Shown piece after piece: positions 36,480-48,918 of a stretch of 64,000 nt of DNA. The DNA comes from Rhinopithecus roxellana (taxonomy: Eukaryota; Chordata; Mammalia; Primates; Cercopithecidae), in contig NC_044554.1 in the NCBI RefSeq assembly GCF_007565055.1, positions 18,763,921 to 18,827,920 on the forward strand. The letters are read 5' to 3'. A program made the position numbers and the translations under genes. The stretch's first letter is position 1, and each line of letters begins with the position of its first letter. The notes below the pieces were generated by a model. The model ran no database searches, was not told the origin of the DNA, and saw nothing but the letters and a program-made list of their open reading frames with translations.

Positions 36480-36655
36480 GGCAACTCACATTCATTCTAA
36501 AATATCACTTTTCATTTCATCTTACTTCATTTATTCCCCCAATGAACTTCAAGCTACCTAAGAGACTATGACTTATTTATCTTTTAATCCATGATGTTTA
36601 GCTCAATGCCTGCTATAAATTAAGGGTTCAATAAATATTTTTTGAATTATTAAAC
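36480..36655 (+). mobile_element. L2 LINE 3' end, plus
   Basis: Ends 'ggttcaataaatattttttg', with 'cttcaagctacctaagagac' and 'tagctcaatgcctgctataa' upstream in the order of the L2 3' terminus. Confidence 0.75.
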
Positions 36656-37252
36656 CTGTCTCTTCTCTTGGGTTGCCAACTTAGTCTCTCAGGCTTTGAA
36701 GTTCTGTATGATCTTTGTCTCCTAAATCCTATGAGTTCCAAAATTGTGTAGATTACCAAACAAATAACAGCTTTCAAGTACAACTTTTTCTGTATTACCA
36801 CTGCTAGTTCACTAGTTTGTCATTGCTTCTCTCTTATACCAAAGCTAATGCTTCCTGTTTTCTCCACTTTCAATCTCTGTTTTCCCATCTCTGCTAAGTA
36901 CTGCTGCCAGATAAAATACTCCAGAAGCAGAGAACTTAGCTTAGATGGACATTTTTAAACCTCTTTCATATCTAAAGAATAAACTCCAACCTCTTTGCAT
37001 TATAGGTACTCTGTAATGTAGTCTTAACCCCTTTTTAGTAAAGGACCTAGAGATCGTCTATTATTCTTTCCATTTCTCTGCAATTGTATATAATTCATCT
37101 GGCTTGAGGAGGAGGAGAATGAGTTTCCTAGGCTTAAGGCTGGCCTTGATATTTTTCTAATACATCTCAGGTTAATTCCATCATACCTGGTAACAATTCT
37201 TGGTACATTAGTTCCCATCTTCTGAGATAAATACATGAGAAGTCATTCATTT
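36656..37252. other. Unassigned DNA
   Basis: No recognisable feature. Confidence 0.4.
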
Positions 37253-37322
37253 ACCAAATAAATAAATAAATAAGTACATAAATAAATAAACACATAAATA
37301 AATAAATACATAAAAATAAAAA
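37253..37322. repeat. (AAAT)n microsatellite
   Basis: Tetranucleotide AAAT units with occasional ACAT variants, about 70 bases. The minus frame at 37243-37446 includes it. Confidence 0.92.
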
Positions 37323-37478
37323 CAAAGCCAAGTTTCAGGAAGATTGAAAATATACTGTGTAATATAATCACCTTTGCCTTTTGGTCTCTGCAATTCACTG
37401 GAGAAACTACTGTAGCTCCATTGTGACTTGAAGTCTTTTTATCCAAGTTGTTTATCCAAGTATAAATCCAAGATTTAT

Positions 37479-37740
37479 ACTAGTCTAGACACTGGCAATA
37501 GAAATGTGAAAAAAATGACTAAAACACTTTCCCTTATGCCGCTTATATTCTACTAAGAGATATAAGCGGTAGTGTACTGAAGTTAGTTCCCACTCACTCC
37601 CAATAGTTGATTGTGAGTGTGTCTTTTCAGCTCTTCATTCAGTGACATCATGTTGGTAACCTGAAACTGGTCATGGTTTGAGTATCCACACCATGGAATT
37701 CAGCAAATGCTACAAATCAATTTTGTCTTTCCTCTAGAAA
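37479..37740. repeat. Direct duplication, copy A
   Basis: About 262 bases matching 39926-40191 at roughly 92% identity by eye, same orientation. It starts 'actagtctagacactggca' and ends 'cctctagaaa'. The first part resembles a minus-strand L2 3' region. Confidence 0.92.
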
Positions 37741-38466
37741 ACATTTCTCAAACCATACTTAACTTCATTTGTAACTCAGTGCCTTTATCAGATCCACTCA
37801 CTCTCACGTTCTGCAGATCTTCAAAGATGTCCAAGACCTTCTCTGAAGCAATGCAGCACTTCATGGCATCCTATACTATTTATGATTATCAATCCACTGA
37901 ACAAGATATTTCTCTAGTTTCTTAAATATATCATGTTGTGCTTGAGAAACATGGTGAGTATTTATGGAAACAACAACTCTATCACAATTTTAAAAATTTT
38001 CTCACACATAGCAAAATAACACAGACAGTAGATGTGTGTGCCAAGCTTATGTGCTTTATATATTGATTACTTTCAATATTTTTTATCACTTCAAAATGTT
38101 CTTCTAAATGTACAGGCTTTTTTAGGTCTCATACACTTACATACTTTCTTTGCAGAATTTGTTTTACTTTCTTGGAAGTCATTTTTACTCAACAATTTGA
38201 GGAAGATGATATGATAATGCACAATGTGAAAAGTAATCCTAGCTAGGAGATAATTTAATCACAACTGCTCTATTGTATATGCAAATTTATTATAGCAAGT
38301 TTTGCTGTTCAAGTTGAAAATTCTGAGTAAGATTTATGAGTTATTGCATAAATATTTTCATAGTGATAATTTAGAATGTGCTGACTGAAATTATATTATA
38401 TTATGTATATACTCTTTGGTCCAGTTATATCAAAGTACTTTTTTGCCATTTATTCACCATGCTCTT
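37741..38466. other. Unassigned DNA between duplication copy A and an L1
   Basis: No recognisable feature. AT-rich. Confidence 0.4.
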
Positions 38467-39691
38467 TTGTTGTTGTTGTTTGACTTTTTATTTTTATTTT
38501 TTTCTTCAACTTTTAAGTTCAGGGGTACATGTGCAGGATGTGCAGGTTTGTTACACGAGTAAATGTGTGCCATGGTGGTTTGCTGCACAGATCATACCCT
38601 CACCTAGGTATTAAATCCAGCATGCATTAGCTATTCTTCTTGATGCTCTCTTTCCCCCCACCCCACCCTCCGATAGGCCCCAGTGTGTGTTATTCTCCAC
38701 CATGTGTTCATGTGTTCTCATCATTCAGCTCCCACTTATAAGTGAGAACATATGGTATTTGGTTTTCTCTTCCCGTGTCAGTTTGCTGAAGATAATGGCT
38801 TCCAGCTCCATCCATGTCCCTGCAAAGGCATGATCTTATTCCTTTTCAAGGCTGCATAGTATTCTATGGTGTTTATGTACCACAGTTTCTTTATCCAGTC
38901 TATCACTGATGGGCATTTAGGTTGATTCCATGTCCTTGATATTGTGAATAGTGCTGCAATTAATATATGTGTGCATCTATCTTTATATTAGAATGAGTTA
39001 TATTCCTTTGGGTATATACCCAGTAATGGGATTGCTGGATCAAATGGTATTTCTTTTTTTAGGTCTTTGAGAGATCATCACACTGCTTTCTACAATGCTT
39101 GAGATAATTTACTCTCCAACCAATCATGTATAAGCTTTCCTTTCTCTCCACATCCCTGCCAGAATCTGTTATATTTGACTTTTCAATAATGGCCATTTGA
39201 CTGATATTAGATGGCATCTGATTGTGGTTTTGATTTGCACTTCTCTAATTATTAGTGATATTGAGCTTTTTTTCTCATATGATTGTTGGCTGCATGTATG
39301 TTTTCTTTTGAAAAGTGGCTGCTCAATTCCTTTGTCCACTTTTTAATGGGGTTGTTGGATTTTTTTCTTGTAAATTTATTTAAGTTCCTTGTAGATGCTG
39401 GATATTAGACCTTTACTGGATGCATAGTTTACAAAAATGTTTTCCCATTCTGTAGCTTGTATATTCACTCTATTGCTGCTTTCCTTTGCTGTGCAGAATC
39501 CCTTTAGTTTAATTTTGTCCCATTTGTCAACTTTTGCTTTTGTTGTAATTGCTTTTGGCATTTTCCTTATGAAATCTTTGCCTGTGCCTATGTCCTGAAT
39601 GGTGTTGCCTAGATTTTCTTCCAAGGTTTTTATAGTTTTGGGTTTCACATTTAAGTCTTTACTTCATCTTGACTTAATTGTTGTATATGGT
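38467..39691 (-). mobile_element. L1PA/PB LINE 3' part, minus, with likely target duplication
   Basis: Reverse-complement L1: 'cagcatgcattagctattct', 'tccagctccatccatgtccc', 'gtatatacccagtaatggga'. The minus-strand open frame at 39376-39648 (90 codons) is an ORF2 segment, DKIKLKGFCTAKESS. The flanks attcaccatgctctt (38452-38466) and atttaccatgttctt (39692-39706) match at 13 of 15 positions, giving both ends. 5'-truncated. Confidence 0.9.
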
Positions 39692-39925
39692 ATTTACCAT
39701 GTTCTTCACTGTATCCATCACTTGGAATCTCTCTTTCTGAAGTCTCCTCCCTGTTATGTTTCAGATTTCAAAAATCCACTTGATTTTGGTGATGTAGGTC
39801 ATGCACCATTTGCAGTGTTGAATTGCGTTTCCTACCGATCAGAAGAGAATAAATTTATTTGAATTCCCCTGGCTTCTTCAGTAATTAATTCAACAAATAT
39901 TATCAAGTTTCTATTATGTGCAAAC

Positions 39926-40191
39926 ACTAGTCTAGACACTGGCAATAGAATTGTGGGAAAAAAAATGACTAAAACACTTTCCCTTATGCCACTTATATTC
40001 TACTAAGAGACATAAGCAGTAGTGTACTGAAGTTAGTTCCCACTCACTCCCAAGAGTTGATTATGAGTGTGCCTTTTCAGCTCTGCATTCAGTGACACCA
40101 TATTGGTAACCAGAAACTGGTCATGGCTCGAATATCTACACGGTGGAATTCAGCAAATGCTGCAAATCAACTTTGTCTTTTCCTCTAGAAA
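39926..40191. repeat. Direct duplication, copy B
   Basis: Pairs with 37479-37740. Copy B is continuous with L2 sequence on both sides, so it is probably the source location. Confidence 0.92.
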
Positions 40192-41065
40192 GCCAGTTTA
40201 CAAGCACACCTAAATCCAAAAAATAAGATTATATCTATATCTATATATATGATGACAGTTGATATAGTATAATAGAGAGTGATACCTACCTAGGAGAAAA
40301 ATGAAACAGGGAAGAGGGTGAGATATAGGGTGGCTGTTTGAATTTTAGATGAGGTAGTCAGGGAAGGCCTTGCTGAGTGTGATAACAGTCTAATGATATG
40401 AGGGAGCACGCTGTGTGAAGCATTTTTGGTCAGGGGCGTTCATAAGTAAGAGGACTCTGAGATAATAGCTGTCTGCTGTTCTTGGAAGATGATGAAAAGC
40501 ACATTAATATTGGAGCAGAGAGGGAATAGTTGGAGGGTTAAATAAAATGATAGAGACATTAATGGGCACATTCATGTAGGGTCTTGTAGGTCATAGTAGG
40601 ATGGTAAGAAATTTTCTCTCTTCTCTGAGTGACTTGTGAAACTACTGCAATGATTTTCAGCAGAGAAATGGCATGCTCTGTCTACTGTGTGAAAAACAGA
40701 TTGACATGAAACAAAAATAGGAGCAATAGGACCAGTGAGAAGGGCATTGCAAGTTTCAGGTGAGATATCATGGTTGCTTGGACCAAGCAGCAAGAGTGCC
40801 AATGGAATAATGAGTCTATTTTAAAAATATATTTTGACTGTGAAGTGGAAAAAAAAGAAGAAAAATTATTTCAAAGGTTTGAGGCTAGCAACTGGAGGGA
40901 TGAGTTGGAAAAGATTTGAAGAACAACACATATTGCAGGGAGGGTGGAAGTCTCAGGAGTATTGGGAACTCAATTTTGGACATGTTAAGTGCGATATGCA
41001 AAAGCCTGATTGGAATGAGTTCAAGAGAAAATTGGAGGAAAAAATATTGTTGCAGCAAGCACAGG

Positions 41066-41374
41066 TTAATTCTTCTGAGAAATTTTGCTGGAAAGGGAGC
41101 AGAAAAGTACAGAGATAGCTACGGGGGATGTGAGTAAAAAAGAGGGCACTTTTCTAAGACAGGAGAAATAAGAACATACTTGGGTGCTTATGGAAAAATC
41201 CAATAGAAAAGGAAACACTGATGTTACTGGAGAGTCAGGAGGGAATTGCTCAAGAGATATCCTCAGGCAGATAAGAAGGGATGGACAACTGGGCAAAAAT
41301 GAAGGGAATGACCATAAATAGGAGCCAGGAGTGTTCATTAATAGTAACAGGAGAAAGGTAGAGTATGGGGGCAC
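41066..41374 (-). pseudogene. L2 ORF2 reverse-transcriptase region remnant
   Basis: A 102-codon open stretch on the minus strand inside the L2. It begins PPYSTFLLLLLMN and includes VTSVFPFLLDFSIST, similar in order to the segment preceding the L2 RT core. No catalytic residues are included and the neighbouring frames are broken, so it is a chance survival of a dead LINE reading frame. Confidence 0.6.
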
Positions 41375-41440
41375 TGGTACTCGGTGGGTAGATACGAAGG
41401 TAATTACTTGAGGGAATTATCTTCCGATTGCTTCTTTTTT

Positions 41441-42625
41441 CTATTGGAAATAGAAATTATGGCCATGAGCTGAGAATAAGGATGAGGGAAATTGTTCAAG
41501 GACAGAGGTGAAAATCTAAAATAGCCATCTAGGACCGTAAAAGCCCATGTGGTTCATGCACCATAGCGTTTTTATGGGCAGCAGTGAGGCACCTCTTGGT
41601 TTAATAATCATAAATTTGGAGTGAGATCAGTTAGTGAGGCTCTATTTATCATCATTCCTGTGCAACTGTGTGGATGCGGGCAGAAAGTAGGTGGGTATGG
41701 TAGCACTGGGGAAACATTTCCTGTGTGAAAATTCCAGAATTCGGTATTTCATCTTAAAGCAATAATCAATTTCAGAAAGGCTTTTCAAGAGGGGATATGG
41801 TGCATTTAGAGATGGATATGATAAGTAGAGTCTTCTTAAAATAGGGACCAGTGTGAATGTTCTGATCACATGGAAAAATAATTATGCTGATTACAGGATC
41901 TTTTTACAGCAGTTATTTTACCTCTGATGCATTCTAAGCAGTTACTTTGTTCCTCTGTTTTTGGATTTTCACAGATTTTTTTTTTTTTTTTTTGCTTTAT
42001 TTGGTTTTAAATCAATTCATTACTTCTTGCTTATATTTCACAAAACCAGAGGGGTGATTTAATATGCTGTAACGTATTTCAATGGTGCTATGATTCAGTG
42101 ATAATATTTTGTTGTTATAGCTCTATGTTACATTCCATTGAGATGGGCTTACCTCAAATAATGTTTACACAAGCAGAAGATTGTGACCTTAGGTCTCGTT
42201 CACTGACACTCAATAAAAATTTCCATATTTTGTTTATAGAAACAATAAGTATTCAAATACAAAATAGGCATTCATTTAAATTACAAGTCATTTTGAATAT
42301 ACGAATTTTAGCATTTCAGGGCAGTTTTTACATTGCATTATTTAAAATTCAGAAATACCAGTTCAAATTAGCACAAGTGACAAGGGCATTTAACTGAGCA
42401 ATATTTTCAGACAGATCTCCACATGCAATTATTTAAGACAAACCAGTGATCCAATTATTCTTTCTTTACCTCATATGGATGTGCCAAAAACAGTTTGCTC
42501 TCAGAAATCAATTTGCAACCGTCTATTGTTTTTTAAATTAGAACAATTCACCATTTAACAAATCATAGGTTTTCCTTTATGTAATGATTGCTTACTATCA
42601 TTACTCAGAAGTACTCTTCATTCTA
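41441..42625. other. Unassigned DNA
   Basis: Contains a T19-like run at about 41976-41994. No recognisable repeat or exon. The 99-codon plus frame at 42098-42397 has no domain I can name. Confidence 0.45.
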
Positions 42626-42905
42626 TGATCTGAATGTTTGTATCCCTCCAATATTCATATGTTGAAAAATCCCTCTTAAATGGAATTAGTACCCTTACAA
42701 AAGAGGCCCAAGAGAGCTTATTCATCCCTTCCACGATGTGAAAACACAGCAAGAAGACATCATCTATGAAGCAGAAAAACCTCTCACCAGACACCAAATC
42801 TGCTGGTACCTTGTTGGATTTCCCAGCTGGCAGTACTGTGAGCAATAACTTTCTGTTATTGACAAATTACCTAGTGTAAGGTATTTTGTTACGGCAGACT
42901 AAATG
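42626..42905 (+). mobile_element. MLT1-type MaLR LTR, plus
   Basis: 'tgatctgaatgtttgtatcc' and 'aatattcatatgttgaaaaa' at the start, 'ctggtaccttgttggatttc' in the middle and 'tattttgttacggcagacta' at the end. The interior is shortened. Confidence 0.82.
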
Positions 42906-43544
42906 AAGCAAAACGCCTCTGGGACTTGAATCATCAAGAAAATCTTTAGAGGTTAAAAATGTTCTCCTTTGTTGTTTTCTATATATTTCTGCAGTATTTA
43001 GAACCTAGTATGTTCAAATATCTGTAATATGGGACATAAAAATTAGACCGATCTCATTCGGTGGGATCGAATTAAAATTTTGTGGGAGAGAAATGCGCTC
43101 CCAGAAACAATCCAGGAGAATAAACCAATAGACCAAGGGAGTGAAACACGGACTGTAGATGAGGTTCAGAATTGGAATGTTGGTGTTGAGTGAGGGAGGA
43201 TGTTTAAAATTCCATCACATAAGCAAAATTATGTTAGCACTTATTCCAAGCTCAATGGAAATCCTCCCCATATCTAGTCTCAATGTTATATATTTTTGTT
43301 CCATTATTAATTAGATTATTTTGAACTCCATGTAATTTAATTTCAACAAGCCCTAAACAGACAAAATAGTCGTAGGAGAAAAAACCATAATAAAGTCTAA
43401 GGCAACTCACCTAAGTCCACGTGCCTTTCAGTTGACAAATATAGATTGGGATATTCTCAATACATTAGTATCTCTGGAAATTGGAATATTTTCTGGATGA
43501 AATTTATGTAAACATTACTCTCCATAATGATCTCAGTGCTCTTG
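42906..43544. other. Unassigned DNA
   Basis: No recognisable feature. Confidence 0.4.
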
Positions 43545-43867
43545 GCCTTGCCCTATTTCAGTCCAACACCCGATGCAAAAGTGATTTTCTTTAAGTACAA
43601 ATCTGATTTTGTCACTTCCAACTCAAAATTCTGCAACAAATTCCTTAGGAAACTTCCAAGTTTGTCAAGATAGTATCAAAAGACCCTTAAACGAGGTGCC
43701 TTTTTAAACTTTCCATCCTCATTTCTTACATGCTTCTTGCATAATTCACGCCCTTTTCTGTCTGTGGCCTTTTGCATTTGGCACCACCACTTCATCATTC
43801 CACAATAGAATATTTTTTGTCCAATCGTACCCCGCCACCATTACTACTGCTACTATGACTGCCACTA

Positions 43868-43914
<47 letters not shown>

Positions 43915-44210
43915 CAGGATAACTTCTCATTTTATTAATGACTTAACATCTCTCAGAAACTTTTCCTGACCTCCCAGTTGGGTTTGACTCCATACTCCAA
44001 ATGTGTTCTCATTGTGTTCTATTCATCCACTTTTTCACTATACAATACTAGAAATGCCATTTTATGGATCTTTTTTCTTTACTAGATTTCAACTTAATGA
44101 TTATCATGGTCACGTAGTGTTGCTTGTCCATTTTTGTATTCCCAGTGTTTATCACAGTACCTGGAAAAAAAAATGGGCATTTTACTGAGTGAATTAAAGA
44201 ATGAATATTT
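43545..44210 (+). mobile_element. L2 LINE 3' end, plus
   Basis: Landmarks in L2 order: 'gtacaaatctgattttgtca', 'tctgtggccttttgcatttg', 'gaaacttttcctgacctccc', 'ttgtattcccagtgtttatc', then 'gtgaattaaagaatgaat'. A (CA)n tract interrupts it. Confidence 0.82.
43868..43911. repeat. (CA)n microsatellite
   Basis: About 21 uninterrupted CA units inside the L2. Likely polymorphic. Confidence 0.97.
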
Positions 44211-45173
44211 TCTCTACCACATTTCAGACACTATAATGGCAAGTTTAAAAATAAATCAGACTCCAGATATTCATTCAAGAATCCTGTTGTTCATTAAGAG
44301 AGATAAAACTTGTACATGAATATTAGTAACATAGACAGAAAGAAGTGTCACAGGGGGAGACCTCTACCATACCATTAGCAGTGGTCAAGGTCATTCCCAT
44401 GTGCTTGGAAAGGACTTTCCCTCAGGGAGCATACAGGGCTTTTTCAGCGAAAGTGCAGAGTGAACTGATATGCTTAGGGTATAATCACCTCTTTTCAGAC
44501 TTCCACTTTTGGATGTCTAGAGAATGCCTGATAGCAGGAGTAAGATTCCTCTTCTGCAGCCATAATTTCTCCATTTGCAAAAGTCGTATGTGAGTCTCAG
44601 AATTCTATATAGCCCTGGAAACACCTGAATCCCTTTACTCAATGCTCATAGCCTTTCCAAAACTATCTTCCTTGGACCATTGTAATCATATGTAATAGGA
44701 TAATTTACCACTGTCTTTAGTGGGATAACTGTCTTCTTCAGACCATCTGTATTATCTCTAGTACCCTCTGTTCCTCCTTATTTTACACACCACAAACAGC
44801 CAAAACTACTATTATCCTTCATTCCCAGGCTTTGATTCCCACTTAGCTCTATACTTTTTTTTTCTAACTTTATATTCTATACTCTCCATCCTCTGAAAAC
44901 TTCCCATTGAGCCTTCTATAACTTTTGCAAGTCAACAGCCAAATCCCCTATTTTGAGCACTTTGATCTGAATGATCCCTTCACCTTCTTGATATAAGGAA
45001 AACTTGACACTTTTCAATGTTTTCTTTCCCTGAGTTCAATTGAAAGGATTGATGAGCACCACACCCTCCTTTATACCATGATAGTTTCCTTCCTGCCAGA
45101 AAACTAAACTTTAAGCTAAGATTGCATACTTTATTTTTATGGCTAGCAGTGCACATTTTAAAGTAACAATTCC
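44211..45173. other. Unassigned DNA
   Basis: No recognisable repeat. The plus frame at 44345-44593 (82 codons) has no identifiable family. Confidence 0.45.
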
Positions 45174-45595
45174 TGCATTAGTTAGGATAGGTTAGAATGT
45201 GCTGCAGCAATGAACAACTCCCAAACACCAGTGGCTTTATATAACAAAAGTTTATTTGTCTCCTGTTCTTCCTATCTATTGAGAGTCAGCTGGAGGTTTG
45301 CTCTGCTATCCTTACTCAGGAATGAAGGATGATGGAGAATCAACTATCTGAAATGTTACTAATTGCTACGGAAGTGGAAAGTGAACATAGTGGATCATCT
45401 GCTGGCACGTAAATTCTTCATCCTTGGTAGTGACACAAAACAATTCCCTATATATTTCATTGGCTACAGTAACTCACAAGGCTATATTTAACTTCACAGG
45501 GGCGGGTACATGAAATTCTGCCATGTCTCAGAAAGAGAGGAACAAAGAATAACTCTGAGAAGCACCAATAGCCACCATAATGCATATATTACAGT
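45174..45595 (-). mobile_element. Ancient LTR (MLT/ERVL-like), probably minus
   Basis: The start 'tgcattagttaggataggtt' with 'cagtggctttatataacaaa' and 'agtttatttgtctcctgttc' puts an inverted AAATAAA near the left end. 'ggtagtgacacaaaacaatt' and 'gcaccaatagccaccata' near the right end fit the start of an old LTR in reverse. The subfamily is uncertain. Confidence 0.5.
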
Positions 45596-46390
45596 ACATG
45601 GGTAAACAAGATAGAAGTTAACTGTACTCTATGTTTAATTTGAATTTCTACCTGAGATTCTTTTTGAAAAATATTATTATGATGAATTTTATCCCCCAAA
45701 TTCTTTATAAAACCAAAACATAAATAAAAAGGAAGAAGAGCCATTTGACCCTACTGGCCTATAAAGCATTCAAGTTTGCCACCTAAGAGCATGGTTTTAT
45801 GTTTAAGAATGATGTTTGACCATTAACAAAGGTTAATGATCTGTTTCTTTGAAAGGAAATAACTTGAATTCACATGTCATTTCTAGAAAATGAATTTTCC
45901 AGTTTATATTTTTTAAAAATTTTCATTTGGTGCTCTTTTCTCTCCCCTGAAGAAATTTTATTACTTTTATGCTTATATCCAGTGTGTCATACGTACCTAA
46001 AAGGCAGCTTCCTGTGTTTCCATTATCATATTTAGATAAAAATCTCAAGCTATTTATATGTTAAATTTATTTATACATAATACACTTTTGGAATATATAT
46101 TAGGCAATTTATTATAGTTCTGATTTCTTATTAATGCATTTTGTTTTTTGGAATTAGTCAATTTAGTAATTTTCTTCTAGTTATATATGAATGTTGCAAA
46201 AAAGTCACCATGTTCTTGAATAAAAACCTTTCAAAAATGGCATGATAAAGTTATAAACAGGCATTAGAGTTTGCATTTTCATTTAAATATGAGTAAATGC
46301 AATAAATTTTAAGACATGAATATAAATTATTTCCTTTAAGTTTGATTTAATACATTTTCTTTCCAAAAATAAACTGGAGAAAATAGGTAC
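45596..46390. other. Unassigned AT-rich DNA
   Basis: No recognisable feature. Confidence 0.4.
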
Positions 46391-46560
46391 TCTAAGTTTG
46401 CTGTTAAAGATTTCTTACATAATCATTATTCATATAATGTCTCTGGAAGAACAAAAATTGACTAAGAGCTCACCAAGGCTTTTCATCAAATGTGAGAATA
46501 TTATTCAACATAATGAATATTATTCATCACACACATTACACATATTCACTCTCAACTATT
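46391..46560. repeat. Direct duplication 2, copy A
   Basis: Matches 47240-47396 at roughly 88% identity, with the shared core 'aagagctcaccaaggctttt' and 'ataatgaatattattcatca'. The match continues weakly to 46560. Confidence 0.9.
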
Positions 46561-46574
46561 TGGGGCCTTGTGGC

Positions 46575-46958
46575 CTGTATTGGTCTATTTGGCCTACCAT
46601 AACAAAATAGGTTTCAGTTTCTGGCAAGGGCTCTTCCCTGTCTTGCAGATAGCTACCTTGTATCCTCATAAGACCTTTTCCCTCTGCCTATTTATTGAGT
46701 GGGGAAGAGGGAGAGGAAGGGAGAAAAGAGTAGAAAGGAGGAGGGGAGTGGGAGAAGAGCAGAGGAGAATGGGAAGAGGGAGAGGGAAGAGGGAGTTCTT
46801 TCCCCTCTTATAAATCCAATAATCCAATCATAAGGGCCCCACCCTCATGACCTAATTTAACCAGAATTTCCTCCCAAAAGCCATCTCCAAATACCATCCA
46901 TTGGGAATTAGGGCATATTAACTTTGTGGAGTTGCAGAGACTCAGTCCATAATATAGC
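46575..46958 (-). mobile_element. MLT1/MST-related MaLR LTR, minus, with expanded GA tract
   Basis: 'gtctatttggcctaccataa', 'tcctcataagaccttttccc', 'aagggccccaccctcatgac' and 'agactcagtccataatat' are in the order of a reverse-complement MaLR LTR. The middle (about 46695-46795) is a purine-rich GGGAGA-type expansion. The plus frame at 46568-46813 is read through it. Confidence 0.8.
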
Positions 46959-47239
46959 CACAAAATATAAAAAACAGAGAAATGGGCTTGTTCAATTATA
47001 TCTTTGTTTATCCACTCTATAAAAACATTAATTCATTCTACAAATATATCCCTCTAATACATTCTATAATTTGTGAGGAAATCAACAGAATAAAAAATGC
47101 AAATAAGTAAATGTTATGGTATATTAGAAAGTGATGCATACTATAGGGATAAATAAATCAAAGGGAGGGAGTTAGGCAAGGCAGTAGGAAGGTCATCTTG
47201 AATGGAGGGTCTGCAATCCATATGTCATTGACTCATCTC

Positions 47240-47396
47240 TTTAAGTTTGTTGTTGACAAATTCCTTACATAATCATTATTCATGTAATGTGTCTCACAGA
47301 ACAAAAATTTGCTAAGAGCTCACCAAGGCTTTTCACCAAATATGAGAATAATATTCAACATAATGAATATTATTCATCACATACATCACACATATT
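47240..47396. repeat. Direct duplication 2, copy B
   Basis: Second copy of 46391-46560, 849 bases downstream, in the same orientation. Confidence 0.9.
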
Positions 47397-47487
47397 GTAT
47401 TCTTCCACTCCTAACCTGCATTATATCTATATTTAAAACAAATATTGTATTATTCCACTCTCAACCTGCATTGTATCTATATTTAAG
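47392..47487. repeat. 50-bp tandem duplication
   Basis: Unit 1 at 47392-47441 and unit 2 at 47442-47487 share 'atattgtatt', 'ttccactc' and 'aacctgcatt.tatctatatt'. Only B of the larger duplication carries two units. Confidence 0.92.
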
Positions 47488-48918
47488 TCATTTTCCTTTT
47501 TGAAATGCCTTGGTTCACAGTAAAGTCTTACTAAAATAGAGGAAAACTATAGCATAAAGGAAAAGGAAAAGACTAGCATTAATTTTTCAGTAGTCAACAA
47601 AAATTATTTATAACAAACTTACATAGTTAACTGTTGGTATTGTTTTAGTTGCTAAATGACAGTGCTCAGGCTTATAATCTACATAGCAAAATGCTAAATA
47701 ATAACATCAGGTTCTTTAGAGGAAGAACGTAAGAAACTTTTACTTAAATCATGAAATGCCTAATATGGTGACAGAGGGTAGAACTTTGATAAATTATAAA
47801 TGGGGAACATCTTATCATTGAAAACGGAATTTAAGCAGTTTTTATATCCTAACTACCAGACCCATATTCTCCTTTTACATCTGTGATCCGCTCCTTTTTC
47901 ACTTCCCTTCTTGATGATTCTATTGTGAGTAGAGTTTAAGCAAATAGAGTTGAGGTACCACCATACTCCACAGGTCACAGATGAATTTCAAATTTGGTCT
48001 TTGGGAAAATACAATGAGAAGAGACCTGTTCCAAAATTATTTTGAATAATAACTTTATCATATAAGATATTATATGTATGATATATTTATGTGTGTGTGT
48101 GTGATAGGAAATACATACATTTCCTAATCTGTCACTGCACATATTCTCTCTCACATCCTTTCACTCTCTTTCCCTTTTTCCATTCAAAAAATTTGAGCTT
48201 GGATCTGCTGACTTCATCAACAACCTTTTTTACAATTTCGTTTTTTTTTTTTTTTACGGTAAAGATTTTGTAAGCTTCAGAAATGACAACTATTAAATTA
48301 CAGCTCCTTAATTCAATCCACCCTTTGCTCTTTCCTTAAAATGTATCTTCATTGATGAGTCACATTCTCCTATTCCTTTCAACCCATTAATCATTACATC
48401 ATTTCTATTCTGTAGTTATGTGTGCTTCCTTCATTTAGTTGCTGGGAGAAGCATCATATAAAGTTAGTGAATTTCTGTTGGAAATAGTAACTTGGATTAT
48501 ATCTATTTTTAATATAATTTTTTGGATATTTTATCTTGCTATGCTATTATACCCAGTGAGAATGCATAAACTATTTTAACCCATCCCCCAAAATAACTGT
48601 AATCTTGAAAGCTTTTATTGACACAGCATCTCTTGGCTGAGCATTCACACAAACTTCGAAATTCGATTTTAAACACACTATACAGAAAAGATAACACTGC
48701 AACAGTAATGAGAAAAAATATATTTTTTGGGCTGAATTAATTTTTTGTGAGATTGTTTTAAATGACATGTCAAGTTTTTCGCTAAAGATAAAATAGATTT
48801 TTTAAAGTTAGTTCCCAAGGAAGCTGGATAATAGACATTGGCATATGCAGTTGTTGGGAAAAAAAATCCAGTGTGTTTTCAGCTTCAGCTCAGATTAGAT
48901 GGAAAAAGTAAACAATGC
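47488..48918. other. Unassigned AT-rich DNA
   Basis: Contains a short (TG)n at about 48091-48102 and a T-run at 48240-48256. No gene or named repeat. Confidence 0.45.

Larger units (their letters stand above)
39870..41440 (-). mobile_element. Long decayed L2 LINE, minus
   Basis: Starts with the inverted L2 end 'aattcaacaaatattatcaa' and continues through 'gtagggtcttgtaggtcata', 'tttggacatgttaagtgcga', 'gattggaatgagttcaagag' and 'gctggaaagggagcag'. These occur in the order expected for reverse-complement L2 ORF2. It includes duplication copy B. The plus frames at 40834-41137 are antisense shadows. Confidence 0.8.

Noticed and set aside
37253..37322. Regularly spaced repeats resembling a CRISPR array
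   Set aside because: They are AAAT microsatellite units with no spacers, in a primate genome.
40834..41118. 94-codon plus frame rich in Lys/Glu
   Set aside because: Antisense to a decayed L2 ORF2 region.
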